Origin: JAJRRH01 sp047638815
Lineage (GTDB): Bacteria > Bacteroidota > Bacteroidia > Flavobacteriales_D > JABDKJ01
NCBI GenBank assembly: GCA_047638815.1
Contig: JBLIMR010000016.1
Location: forward strand, 1 to 49,455
Length of the DNA: 49,455 bases
Direction of reading: 5' to 3'
The notes beneath the pieces are model-generated. The model searched no databases. It saw only the letters and a list, made by a program, of their open reading frames with translations, and had not been told where the DNA came from. Both the position numbers and the translations under genes were made by a program. This document shows positions 36,046-45,111 of the stretch, one piece after another. Position 1 is the first letter of the stretch; each line of letters opens with the position of its first letter.

Positions 36046-37143
36046 TTATGCGTTCAGCTCTTGGTGAATGTGCTTCATAATTCTTTCTGTAGACTTCCCA
36101 TCCCATAATTCTGGAACTTGACCTTTTTTGAAGCTTCCCGTCTCAATATCTTTAATCTTGGATTTTATCAAATCAATATCAAATGTAATAAGCTCGTTAC
36201 TACCAATGGTTAGCGTGCTTGGCCTTTCTGTATTTGGTCTGAGTGTCAAACAAGGTACCTGACGAAATGTGGTCTCCTCTTGTATGCCACCACTGTCCGT
36301 AAGAATAAGCGCTGCGTATTTTATCAACTTCTGAAATGAGAAATAACCCATGGGCTCAGTAAGTATAAGTTTCTCGTTGGACCTTAATCTTTCTTCTAGA
36401 CCAAACGATGCCAATCTACTAACAGTCCTCGGATGAATTGGAAAGACAATCTGTTTATTCTTTGTCAGTTCTTCGATTAGCTCTATTAGTTTTGTGAGAC
36501 CCTCAACATTATCAACTGTGGCCGGCCTATGAATAGTCATAAGGATATATTCCCCACTTTTTAGACCGTACTGATCCATCACATCAGAATTTTCAATATT
36601 TTCTTCGAATGCAACCATGGTATCAATCATGGTATTCCCAACAAAAAATGTGCTCTGAGTCTGTTTCCCTTCACTTTTAAGATTATCCAAGCCGCTTTGT
36701 TCAGTCACAAAAAAGTAATCTGAAATTTCATCTGTGAGCAATCTATTAATTTCCTCAGGCATGCCTCTATCTCTGCTTCTAAGACCGCTTTCAAGGTGAG
36801 CAATTTTTACGCCTAACTTGTTAGCAGTTAATGCAGCAGCAAAAGTTGAGTTAACATCCCCCACAACAATCATAAGATCTGGATTGAATTCTCCAACTAC
36901 TGTTTCCAGTTTTATCATGATTGTAGCCATTTGGGTGTTGGCAGTAGCAGGATCAATATTGAGAAAAAAATCTGGCTTCAATCCAAACTGCTCAAAAAAT
37001 ATTCCTGACATCTTATTGTCATAATGTTGACCTGTATGTAATATTTTAAGATCAATGTCATCATATTGGGCAGCAACACGCTTAAACTGTGTGACTTTAA
37101 TAAAATTTGGTCTGGTGCCTACAATTATTAATACCTTTTTCAT
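36046..37143 (-). CDS. wecB: UDP-N-acetylglucosamine 2-epimerase (non-hydrolysing)
   Basis: A 365-residue enzyme converting UDP-GlcNAc to UDP-ManNAc for surface polysaccharides. The N-terminus is VLIIVGTRPNFIK, with later HTGQHYD, GDVNSTFA, HLESGLRSRDRGMPEEINR and the nucleotide-binding DSGGIQEET. The start at 37143 is chosen because MKKVLIIVG is where the family begins and two -7-like TAATTTTG boxes lie immediately upstream. A reading from 37164 would add seven unlikely residues. It is followed by the glycosyltransferase-like gene. Confidence 0.94.
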   Translation of the reverse strand: MKKVLIIVGTRPNFIKVTQFKRVAAQYDDIDLKILHTGQHYDNKMSGIFFEQFGLKPDFFLNIDPATANTQMATIMIKLETVVGEFNPDLMIVVGDVNSTFAAALTANKLGVKIAHLESGLRSRDRGMPEEINRLLTDEISDYFFVTEQSGLDNLKSEGKQTQSTFFVGNTMIDTMVAFEENIENSDVMDQYGLKSGEYILMTIHRPATVDNVEGLTKLIELIEELTKNKQIVFPIHPRTVSRLASFGLEERLRSNEKLILTEPMGYFSFQKLIKYAALILTDSGGIQEETTFRQVPCLTLRPNTERPSTLTIGSNELITFDIDLIKSKIKDIETGSFKKGQVPELWDGKSTERIMKHIHQELNA

Positions 37144-37161
37144 CAAAACAAAATTAGGTCT

Positions 37162-37193
37162 CAAAATTAACGGAAATTAATACCCAGCTACAA
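37162..37193 (-). promoter_or_regulatory. Probable promoter of wecB
   Basis: On the reverse strand TTG (37191-37193), 21 nt, then TAATTTTG (37162-37169), a full TAnnTTTG match. A second TAATTTTG lies at 37149-37156. The expected leader is only about 12-20 nt and favours ATG 37143. Confidence 0.45.
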
Positions 37194-37335
37194 GTAATTA
37201 ATTGATGGGCTAACTTTTTATCATTGATAAGTGTGATCCGGAATATAAACGATATTTTGCTTAGATGATGCCAACCTTTTTAACAGAAACATACAATGGT
37301 ATGCATGAAATGTTGATTCCGTTTATCATGCTCAA

Positions 37336-38175
37336 TTATAATTTGGTCGCAATAACTTCCGTCATCATTGGGCAAAGAATGGTGGCGCCATCCATTCCCT
37401 CCAAATTGTTGAAATCACTAAGCGCTTGTTCTGACCCATCACTGGTCAGGTAACCCATTTCCACTAGGGCAGGAAAATAGATGTTAAAAAAAGATTTGGG
37501 CCAATGCCATGCCAAATCTTGAGGTCTTGCCAATTTACTCATGGGACGCATGGAATCTACAGTAAATCCATTTTGCTCAAAAATGGCAGGTAATTTTCTT
37601 CCAATACTTATATCCCCAGGCATTTCAATAAAACTTTGATGTGCTGCTTTGATGCCAGCTTCCAAACCCTTTAGCTTAGGCTCAGACTGTAATGTTGTCC
37701 AATCAAAATATTCATGAATCACAATTTTACCACCGGTCTTTAGTGACTTAAATAGTTTTCGTACGATTTCTTCTGGGTTCGGAACCCAAGCCAGTGCCCA
37801 ACGGGAATATATTCCATCATAAAAATCATTCTCCAATTCCATTGCATCAAAATCTGTACAAATGCCTTTAATATTTAGTCCATGTGTCTTGGTAACTTCA
37901 TTGAGAAAAGCAATAAATGCAGCAGATTTATCCATGGCATGCACTTCTCCAGACTCACCCGTAATAAATGCCAGTTCGGTACTACAAAACCCAGGTCCGG
38001 AACCCAAATCTAATATAGTATCTCCAGATGTAAATCCAGCATCTTGCCAGCCCCGTGAAGCTTCACTAGCCCAGACTTGATGCTGAATACCAAGGCGATG
38101 TAGTTCTGCTTTATGCGTCCCTAAAATATATTCGTTAGATTCTTTTTCTGCCATAACGTATTGACCCTTCGGCAT
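37336..38175 (-). CDS. Class I SAM-dependent methyltransferase
   Basis: A 279-residue methyltransferase of the UbiE/COQ5-like group. Motif I is ILDLGSGPGFCS (about 54-65), followed by VHAMDKSAAFI, then DGIYSRWALAWVPNPEEIVRKLFKSLKTGGKIVIHEYFDW. Substrate unknown. The Met at 38154 (MAEKESNEY) may be the true start. It is downstream of ilvE by 10 bp, the same strand, so probably co-transcribed. I see no functional reason for that pairing. Confidence 0.85.
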   Translation of the reverse strand: MPKGQYVMAEKESNEYILGTHKAELHRLGIQHQVWASEASRGWQDAGFTSGDTILDLGSGPGFCSTELAFITGESGEVHAMDKSAAFIAFLNEVTKTHGLNIKGICTDFDAMELENDFYDGIYSRWALAWVPNPEEIVRKLFKSLKTGGKIVIHEYFDWTTLQSEPKLKGLEAGIKAAHQSFIEMPGDISIGRKLPAIFEQNGFTVDSMRPMSKLARPQDLAWHWPKSFFNIYFPALVEMGYLTSDGSEQALSDFNNLEGMDGATILCPMMTEVIATKL

Positions 38176-38185
38176 AGTCGATTCC

Positions 38186-39292
38186 TTAAGTTCTGCAATT
38201 CATTGACTGCTTACTATCGGCATCTATCTTTGTTATCCATCCAAATTTATCATCGATCTTACCTCTTTTTATATCTTCAAGATGCTCAGCAACTCTTATT
38301 GAGAAATCATTTTCAGAGAAAGGTGGTAGGGAGTAATCAGTATCGTTGAGACCAATAATTGATATTCTGGCAATAGTTGCTGCTGTTCCTGTTCCAAAAG
38401 CTTCTTGAACTCTACCCTCTTTAAGAGCAGTTATCAATTCTTCAACGTGTATACTCGACTCTTGAACTTCCATGCCCCAATCTTTGGCCAGCGTTAGAAC
38501 ACTATCCCTTGTGATTCCGGGCAGAATGGTTCCACTAGTGGTAGGTGTATATAAGATATTATCTACCACAAACATGACATTCATAGTGCCAGATTCCTCA
38601 ATATACTTATGTTCTTTAGCGTCAGTCCATATTAACTGATGATAGCCTTGTTTATTGGCCATCATTGCTGGATACAGTGAAGCGGCATAATTCCCAGCCG
38701 CTTTCGTTCTACCAATACCTCCTTCTGCAGCTCTACTGTAAAACTGTTCAATTTTCACCTTCAAAGGCTCTGAGTAGTACGCCCCTACTGGACAGGTGAA
38801 GATTAGAAACTTATATTTTTTAGATGGCTTCACTCCGATATAGTCATCTGTAGCAATCATAAAAGGTCTAATATATAAGGCGAATCCAGCTTTTCCAGGC
38901 ACCCAATCACTATCCTTTTTAATCAATGTAAGAAGGCCTTCAATAAACATTTCTCGTGGAATCTCCGGCATACAGAGTCTTCTTGCAGAAGCATTCATTC
39001 GATTTGCATTGTCCCTAGGTCTGAAAAGAAAAATCTCACCATCCAAATTTTTGTACGCCTTCATACCTTCAAATATAGCCTGACCATAATGTAAAACTGA
39101 AGTAGCAGGACTCAAACTCAGATTCTGATATGGTCTAACTGTCAAGTTTTTCCATTCTCCATCTTCATAATCCATTTCGAACATATGATCAGAAAATACC
39201 TTTCCAAAGGCAATATTATCGAAATCAACATCTCCTATTCTTGAGTTTCCACTCTCCTCTATCTTAATCATTTCCTGAACTTTCGTTGTCAT
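38186..39292 (-). CDS. ilvE: Branched-chain amino acid aminotransferase
   Basis: A 368-residue PLP enzyme of fold type IV, group II (eukaryote-like BCAT size). It has LHYGQAIFEGMKAYK (about 87-101), the PLP lysine in GRTKAAGNYAASL (about 195), the EESGTMNVMFV loop and the phosphate-binding GTGTAATIA near the C-terminus. It carries out the last step of valine, leucine and isoleucine synthesis and the first of their breakdown, in the cytoplasm. It is divergent from recQ across a 242-bp gap. Confidence 0.95.
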   Translation of the reverse strand: MTTKVQEMIKIEESGNSRIGDVDFDNIAFGKVFSDHMFEMDYEDGEWKNLTVRPYQNLSLSPATSVLHYGQAIFEGMKAYKNLDGEIFLFRPRDNANRMNASARRLCMPEIPREMFIEGLLTLIKKDSDWVPGKAGFALYIRPFMIATDDYIGVKPSKKYKFLIFTCPVGAYYSEPLKVKIEQFYSRAAEGGIGRTKAAGNYAASLYPAMMANKQGYHQLIWTDAKEHKYIEESGTMNVMFVVDNILYTPTTSGTILPGITRDSVLTLAKDWGMEVQESSIHVEELITALKEGRVQEAFGTGTAATIARISIIGLNDTDYSLPPFSENDFSIRVAEHLEDIKRGKIDDKFGWITKIDADSKQSMNCRT

Positions 39293-39510
39293 GTGTTATG
39301 AAATTATTGATTTAATGGCATTAGAAATATGCTTTCGCAAGGTACAAATTATCAAAGGACTTTCAATGTCCGGCTCCATACAGTTAACAACAAAACATCC
39401 CAGTTCCTAAGAGAGCACATGTAATTTAATTCCGAATTGATATAATGAAACGTTATGAAGAACATACTATTGCGCATTGCAATTAATAAACATATCTATG
39501 GGTAAATACA

Positions 39511-39518
39511 TAACTTTG
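39511..39518 (+). promoter_or_regulatory. -7 box upstream of recQ
   Basis: TAACTTTG is a full TAnnTTTG match, 16 nt before the recQ ATG. No TTG stands at the usual distance upstream. The short leader has no clear purine-rich ribosome site, which is usual in this phylum. Confidence 0.4.
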
Positions 39519-39534
39519 TTATTCGAGCGATAAT

Positions 39535-41433
39535 ATGCGGAGTTCAAAAGAAATATTAAAAAAATACTGGGGATATGATGCTTTTCGCCCAATGCAAGAG
39601 GATATCATCGATTCTGTTTTAAATAAAACGGATACGCTCGCACTTCTTGCTACAGGCGGTGGAAAGTCTATTACTTATCAAGTACCCGCATTGCAAATGG
39701 ATGGTATGTGTTTGGTTATATCTCCCCTTATTGCTTTGATGCAGGATCAGTTAAAAGGACTACGATCAAGGGGTATCAAAGCACTTAGCCTTAATTCCTC
39801 AATGAGTAAAAAGGAAATAGATATAGCTCTTGACAACTGTATTTACGGAGATTATAAATTCTTATTTATATCCCCCGAACGATTGAATAATCACCTTTTT
39901 GTTGAGCGATTGAAAAAATTTCAATTGTGTTTCGTTGCAATTGATGAGGCACATTGCATTTCTCAATGGGGGCATGATTTCAGGCCTGATTATTTAGACA
40001 TATCTAGTATTAAAGATTACCACGATTGCCCGATGTTGGCATTGACGGCCACCGCTACTACTACAGTTATTTCCGACATACAGCAACAGCTAAAGTTTAA
40101 AAATGGAAAGGTCTTCAAGGGTGGCTTTGAAAGAAGCAACCTGTCTTTCAATGTTCTGAAAAGCAATGACAAATTCAAGGATATTTATAGCGCTTTGCAT
40201 GATAACGAGGTGTCTATCGTATACACAAGAAGTAGATCTGATACGGTAAAAATATCCTCCTATCTCACTGAACACGGTATTTCTTCCTCCTACTATCATG
40301 CTGGATTATCACAGTCTCTGCGAACGGAAATACAAGAAGATTGGATGAACGAGGAGTTTAAAGTTATGGTTGCGACTAACGCTTTCGGTATGGGAATCGA
40401 TAAGGCCAACGTGCGAAATGTTATTCATTATAGTTTATGTGATAATCCGGAAGCCTACTTTCAAGAAGCTGGACGAGCCGGAAGAGATCAAAAAGAAGCA
40501 TCCGTACTGTTACTCTATAATGAGGATGATATTGTTACTTCTCGTTATAGACTGAGTCAGGGACATCCGGATGTGGATTTTATCAAGGAAGTATACCACT
40601 CCCTTAGCATGAACTATCAGTTGGCCATCGGTTCGGGCGAGTCAGAAAGCTTCCCTTTTGATCTAAGATCATTTTCCAAAAAATATGATTTCACCATGAT
40701 GAAGTGTCACTCTGCGCTCAAGATTCTGGAAATGAATCAACACATTTTACTAAATGAAAGTTATCATCAAGCCTCTAAGTTACAGATATTAGCAGACAGA
40801 AAATCAGTAGAAGATTTCATTAAAAACAATCCTAAACTGGGATCTTTACTTGGCATTATTCTTAGGTCCTACACCCATTTATATACTGAAGCTATTACCA
40901 TAAGAGAATCAGAACTTGGAAGACGAAGTAGCTTGAGTTATTTTGAGATAAAAAAGCACCTGGCTACAATGGAGAAAATGAATATCCTTAAGTATCAGGC
41001 TAGCCACGATCAAGCCATCGTATCATTTGTGAATGCGCGAGTTCCTAAGGAACACTTGATGATAAATCACAATAACTTAAAGTCAAGAAGAATTCAGGCC
41101 GAGAAGAAACTAAATGCGATGATCAATTACGTGAGCAACGAAAATATATGCCGATCGTTGATTCTATTGCACTATTTTGGAGAAAACCCTGGATATAACT
41201 GTGGGCGGTGTGATAACTGCCGAAGGAATGCATCCATCCCCTTTGATAGACTGGAGAAATTCAAGAATGAAATGCTTGAGAAGGCAAAGCTAAATCCTTT
41301 AAGTGTTGAAAAAGTGCTTAATGATCCAAATGGTCTAAGTAAGAATGAAATAAAAAATGCTCTTCGCTTAATCATAGATGAAGGGAGCCTATTTATTTCA
41401 AATGGACTTATTACCACCAATTTGGATCATTAA
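39535..41433 (+). CDS. recQ: ATP-dependent DNA helicase RecQ
   Basis: A 632-residue superfamily 2 helicase for DNA repair and replication-fork processing. Motif I is LATGGGKSITYQVP (about 39-52), motif II DEAHCISQWGHDFRPDY near 140, then LTATATTTV. Motif VI is EAGRAGRDQ near 321. The zinc-binding region has the Cys set CRSLILLHYFGE ... CGRCDNC near 540-563. After it the sequence ends with a short helical tail and no full HRDC domain is visible. This is a short RecQ form common in Bacteroidota. Next gene on the same strand starts 85 bp later. Confidence 0.94.
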   Translation: MRSSKEILKKYWGYDAFRPMQEDIIDSVLNKTDTLALLATGGGKSITYQVPALQMDGMCLVISPLIALMQDQLKGLRSRGIKALSLNSSMSKKEIDIALDNCIYGDYKFLFISPERLNNHLFVERLKKFQLCFVAIDEAHCISQWGHDFRPDYLDISSIKDYHDCPMLALTATATTTVISDIQQQLKFKNGKVFKGGFERSNLSFNVLKSNDKFKDIYSALHDNEVSIVYTRSRSDTVKISSYLTEHGISSSYYHAGLSQSLRTEIQEDWMNEEFKVMVATNAFGMGIDKANVRNVIHYSLCDNPEAYFQEAGRAGRDQKEASVLLLYNEDDIVTSRYRLSQGHPDVDFIKEVYHSLSMNYQLAIGSGESESFPFDLRSFSKKYDFTMMKCHSALKILEMNQHILLNESYHQASKLQILADRKSVEDFIKNNPKLGSLLGIILRSYTHLYTEAITIRESELGRRSSLSYFEIKKHLATMEKMNILKYQASHDQAIVSFVNARVPKEHLMINHNNLKSRRIQAEKKLNAMINYVSNENICRSLILLHYFGENPGYNCGRCDNCRRNASIPFDRLEKFKNEMLEKAKLNPLSVEKVLNDPNGLSKNEIKNALRLIIDEGSLFISNGLITTNLDH

Positions 41434-41518
41434 GCATTAATTACACAGATTCATCAGAGGTTATTTTCTAGGTGTTTGATCTATTCCTTTTTCACATCTT
41501 TGCGCAAAACCTATTTTA

Positions 41519-42709
41519 ATGGACAGACCCAAGTTATTTTTAAAGTCGAAAAAAGATCAGTCGTTGATGAGACAGCATCCTTGGGTGTTTTCTGGAGCCA
41601 TAAAAAAGATTGAAGGATTTCCAGAAGAAGGGCAAATTGTCGATGTTCATGCCAACAAGGGAAGATTTCTTGGAAGAGGCATGTATAGTGATGCCAGCAT
41701 TTCGGTACGGATTCTTTCATTTCAAGAACAGCAAGAAATTGATGAGAACTTTTTCAGGGAAGCAATTTCCAAAGCTTGGAATCTTCGGTCTTCAATAGGT
41801 TTAACGGAAAACGAAGAGACAAGCATTTATAGGTTGATACATGCAGAAGGAGATAATCTACCAGGTTTAGTCGTTGATGTATATGGAAAGACAGCAATCT
41901 TCCAAGCACATGCTCCCGGCATGCATATGAATAAGGAGATCATTGCCAATCTAATAATTGAACTCAGTAATGGTAGCATTGAATCTGTGTTTGACAAAAG
42001 TGCGGAGAGCTTGCCTAAGATGTACGAAGACAAACCAGAAGCAAACTTCATTATCGAAGGGAAAGATCCGGAGGATTACTACCTAGAGAACAAATTAAAA
42101 TTTCGAATCGATTGGAAATATGGACAGAAAACTGGGTTTTTCATAGATCAAAGAGAAAACCGTCACTTGCTGGGCACAATGTCCAAGGGCAAATCAGTTT
42201 TGAATACCTTCTGTTATTCCGGTGGATTCAGTATGTACGCATTAGAAATGGGTGCCAAATTGGTTCACTCCGTAGATAGCTCGCAAGCGGCATTGGATGT
42301 TCTCAATGAGAATTTGGCTTTAAATGGATTTGATGATGATAGGCACAGTACTATTAAAGCGGATGCGATGGAATATGTTAAGAATCTCGAAGTGGATTAT
42401 GATATTGTGATACTCGACCCACCTGCTTTCGCAAAGCATGTGAAAAGCAGACACAATGCAATACAGGGTTATAAAAGATTAAATTCGAATGTGATTTCTC
42501 AAATAAAATCAGGAGGCATCTTATTTACCTACTCCTGTTCACAGGTTATTACTGCAAAGATTTTTAGAGATACCATTACAGCTGCAGCGATCAATGTTGG
42601 TAGACAGGTAAAAATTCTTCATCAAATGACCCAACCTGCTGATCATCCAATAAACATATTTCACCCTGAAAGCGAATATTTGAAAGGTTTGGTACTGTAT
42701 ATAGTATAG
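41519..42709 (+). CDS. RlmI-type class I rRNA (cytosine-C5) methyltransferase
   Basis: A 396-residue enzyme with an N-terminal PUA domain (about 1-75, KSKKDQSLMRQHPWVFSGAI) and a Rossmann methyltransferase domain. Conserved pieces include YGQKTGFFIDQRENRHLLG, VLNTFCYSGGFSMYALEMGA, the acidic VHSVDSSQAALD, and the catalytic region DPPAFAKH with YSCSQVIT downstream holding the family Cys. RlmI of E. coli methylates C1962 of 23S rRNA; the same target is likely but not shown. A -33/-7-like pair (TTG near 41474, CATCTTTG near 41493) may drive it. Confidence 0.91.
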   Translation: MDRPKLFLKSKKDQSLMRQHPWVFSGAIKKIEGFPEEGQIVDVHANKGRFLGRGMYSDASISVRILSFQEQQEIDENFFREAISKAWNLRSSIGLTENEETSIYRLIHAEGDNLPGLVVDVYGKTAIFQAHAPGMHMNKEIIANLIIELSNGSIESVFDKSAESLPKMYEDKPEANFIIEGKDPEDYYLENKLKFRIDWKYGQKTGFFIDQRENRHLLGTMSKGKSVLNTFCYSGGFSMYALEMGAKLVHSVDSSQAALDVLNENLALNGFDDDRHSTIKADAMEYVKNLEVDYDIVILDPPAFAKHVKSRHNAIQGYKRLNSNVISQIKSGGILFTYSCSQVITAKIFRDTITAAAINVGRQVKILHQMTQPADHPINIFHPESEYLKGLVLYIV

Positions 42710-42738
42710 AAACTAGATTCAAACTGAATAAAAAAATA

Positions 42739-42762
42739 GGGGAATCTACGTATAGATTCCCC
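42739..42762 (-). terminator. Terminator hairpin of the DUF2807 gene
   Basis: GGGGAATCTA (42739-42748) pairs perfectly with TAGATTCCCC (42753-42762) around a CGTA loop. On the reverse strand the stem is followed by TATTTTTTTATT. It stands between convergent rlmI-like and DUF2807 genes and may stop transcription from both sides. Confidence 0.82.
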
Positions 42763-42802
42763 TTCCCTTCTACCATTACATTAACTGTAATATTCTTAAA
42801 TT

Positions 42803-43516
42803 TTATTCTCTGTGCTTAACATCGCCAGAACCGTTTTCGTCAACTTGAATGTTGCTAGGATTTCCCTTATAACTCACATCTCCACTCCCATTCACTTCAA
42901 CATTAAGTGTTCCTGAAACAAGAATATTCGAATCACCTGAACCGTTCACTTCGACTGAGCAATTTTTAGTTTCCAAATTATAAGCGCTCACATCTCCCGA
43001 TCCGTCAATTTCTATCGATAAATCGTTGGTGCTTCCTTCAATATTAACATCCCCTGAACCGTCAATTTCTATTTCAATATCCCGTGCTTCGACATTCATG
43101 TTAACATCACCAGATCCATTTATGCTAACTTCGAAGGATTCCTCTTTAAAAAGTGTTTCTCCATCAACATCTCCCGAACCATGAATATGTATTGCTTTTA
43201 GGCTTGGAACTGTTACATAAATGACAAATTCTTTGCTAAAACAAACTGATTTATCAAAATCAATTTTCCAAGTATCACCTGCTACTTCCGTTGATAATAC
43301 ATCAATGATATTCGATTGTCCTTTTACTTCTACCTTTTGCGTATTTCCTTCTCCTACGATTACATCTGCGGAACATTCAATTTTCAACTTATCAAAGCTC
43401 GAAACATTAATCTTTCTTGTAATTACATCTCCAGCACCTTTTATGCACTGCGCATCACTGGGATTGGCAAAGAGGATGGTTAAAATAGTTAAGATAATGG
43501 CTATCAGCTGTTTCAT
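42803..43516 (-). CDS. Exported DUF2807 (GIN head) beta-repeat protein
   Basis: A 237-residue exported protein, signal peptide about 1-22 (ending PSDAQ). After an N-terminal GDVITRKINVSSFDKLKIE strand, the body is a repeat of about 17-25 residues, each ending in a GSGDV-like turn. Seven occur: HGSGDVDG, NGSGDVNM, DGSGDVNI, DGSGDVSA, NGSGDSNI, NGSGDVSY and NGSGDVKH. This is the DUF2807 'head GIN' fold, a right-handed beta-helix-like solenoid thought to act at the cell surface. Function unknown; possibly auto-transporter adhesin-like. It is a single-gene transcript, closed by a strong hairpin. Confidence 0.85.
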   Translation of the reverse strand: MKQLIAIILTILTILFANPSDAQCIKGAGDVITRKINVSSFDKLKIECSADVIVGEGNTQKVEVKGQSNIIDVLSTEVAGDTWKIDFDKSVCFSKEFVIYVTVPSLKAIHIHGSGDVDGETLFKEESFEVSINGSGDVNMNVEARDIEIEIDGSGDVNIEGSTNDLSIEIDGSGDVSAYNLETKNCSVEVNGSGDSNILVSGTLNVEVNGSGDVSYKGNPSNIQVDENGSGDVKHRE

Positions 43517-43765
43517 GGTGTATTTGTATTATTGGTTTAACATTGGTTATCTCTATGACGATTGTAAACGGTGATTTGTTACAACCTTACATTTCATTAG
43601 ACAACACTTTTATCAAAAGGTTGCATTCAAATCAAAAAAGAAATCCATCTGGCTCATTCCCGATGGATTTTTAATCTCTGTACTATTGAATTTTAGCGTT
43701 TAAAATCTAATGGATTATTATATCCAGAAATAATGGACAACGTCTTTTCCATATGTTATACTTTG

Positions 43766-44201
43766 TCATCCAATCATCTCAATGACCTCCATGTATACAT
43801 GCTCTTTATTCTTTTCTTTTATTCCCAATAGACACTTCATTTCACTTGTGCTCTCCTCACTCGTAGTTGTCATGTTGAATACTAAATCTATATCAAAGTC
43901 ATAGAATTCTTCTATTTCCATTTTTTCCCAAATGCTCCCAAAATTTCAGATGAATCTGCAGATTCAGGGTTACTTTCAATCTCTTCCTTTTCTTCTTTAG
44001 ATTTTTTATCTCCCGCTATTGATTTATCTATTTTCTCTTCCGTTTTATCCAAGGTCTTATCCATGGATCTGTCAATTTTTTTATTGATTCCATTATCAAT
44101 TTTCTTTTCCATGTTTTTACTCAACTTCCCTATTATATTACTTGGGCATTAATCGCCAATTGAAAAAAGAAAATTGCTATTATTATGATTGTTTTCCTCA
44201 T
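43766..44201 (-). pseudogene. Broken exported protein gene (signal peptide, Lys/Asp coil, DUF4412-like part)
   Basis: From ATG 44201 the reverse strand encodes a clean signal peptide (MRKTIIIIAIFFFQLAINAQ) but stops after 22 codons (TAA 44133-44135). Shifting frame by one base in the next few codons leads to NIIGKLSKNMEKKIDNGINK and a charged repetitive stretch (KIDRSMDKTLDKTEEKIDKS), ending at 43912. Another shift at a run of six A (around 43920-43926) leads to MEIEEFYDFDIDLVFNMTTT and then a stop at 43766-43768. The pieces line up as one secreted protein, resembling DUF4412-type Bacteroidota proteins, broken by two frameshifts. The middle piece alone has only a TTG start. Both breaks fall in low-complexity tracts, so a sequencing error remains possible. 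Confidence 0.5.
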
Positions 44202-44343
44202 GATTTAATTCTTGTGTAACAGGAATAATTAAACTATCATCCTCACTAATTGAACATTGATCAACCTGTGCCTTTGACTTAGAATATGGTAAACATTTAA
44301 CAACCTTTTACATAAAGAAATTACAATTCACTATCTTTATGAC

Positions 44344-45111
44344 ATGAGTTCTCCAAAGATGAACCGGAAAAACTATTTACTTCTGTTAATGGCAATTTTT
44401 ATTGGCAGTTCTTGTGTAACATACAACAGTTTGCCTGGGGAAAACACTCCTGAGAATCAGTTAAAAGAGATAAAAAAAATCGACCTCAGTAATAAGGGCT
44501 TAATTGAAATTCCTCAAATGGTTTTCAATTGTCCCAATCTTGAAATTTTAATTCTTTTCAATAATAAAATTAGCAGCATTCCATCTGAGATCGAATCGTT
44601 AAAATACTTGCAAAGATTGGATCTTGGTCGAAATAACCTTACCTCCATTCCTGTAGAAATAGGTGAATTAATAAGAATAAAGAACCTTTCTTTTCTTCAC
44701 AATAACATTACTCAGATTCCTTCTGGGATTTTTCCTCTACCGACCATAGAAGATTTAAATTTACTTGGAAATCGACTTGTTTATTTACCTAATAATTTTG
44801 GTGAAATGCCAAAACTCGAAAGACTTGAATTGGATTACAACAGACTAGAGAAATTGCCTCAATCTATTGGAGATTTACGACAACTTAACTATTTATCTAT
44901 TTCTAACAATCATTTGGACAGTCTTCCGGTAAGCATTGGAAATCTTACACGTATGAATTATCTCGATCTACGAGATGCAGGTTCTGTTCTTTACATCCCT
45001 GAAAGCATTTGCAACCTCAGAATGTTGGACGATTTATTTATTACAGGAAGGGGCTTTGTCCCTGCCTGTTTGAGATCCTACATGATGAGGTTCAATAAAA
45101 ACCGGCAATAA
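44344..45111 (+). CDS. Leucine-rich repeat lipoprotein
   Basis: A 255-residue lipoprotein with lipobox IGSSC (Cys24). After a short linker, about eight leucine-rich repeats of 23 residues follow, of the bacterial 'IPxxI...L..L..L.L..N.L..' kind (for example LKYLQRLDLGRNNLTSIPVEI). The repeats end in a less regular unit and a basic tail. Such proteins bind other surface proteins or matrix. The true start may be the Met at 44359 (MNRKNYLLLL), which gives a tidier signal peptide. Its stop codon abuts that of the convergent DUF4097 gene with no gap. Confidence 0.83.
   Translation: MSSPKMNRKNYLLLLMAIFIGSSCVTYNSLPGENTPENQLKEIKKIDLSNKGLIEIPQMVFNCPNLEILILFNNKISSIPSEIESLKYLQRLDLGRNNLTSIPVEIGELIRIKNLSFLHNNITQIPSGIFPLPTIEDLNLLGNRLVYLPNNFGEMPKLERLELDYNRLEKLPQSIGDLRQLNYLSISNNHLDSLPVSIGNLTRMNYLDLRDAGSVLYIPESICNLRMLDDLFITGRGFVPACLRSYMMRFNKNRQ

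Noticed and set aside
42803..43516. Periodic DNA pattern that looks like a repeat array or CRISPR
   Set aside because: The period comes from GSGDV protein repeats in one long frame; the DNA copies are not identical and there are no spacers.
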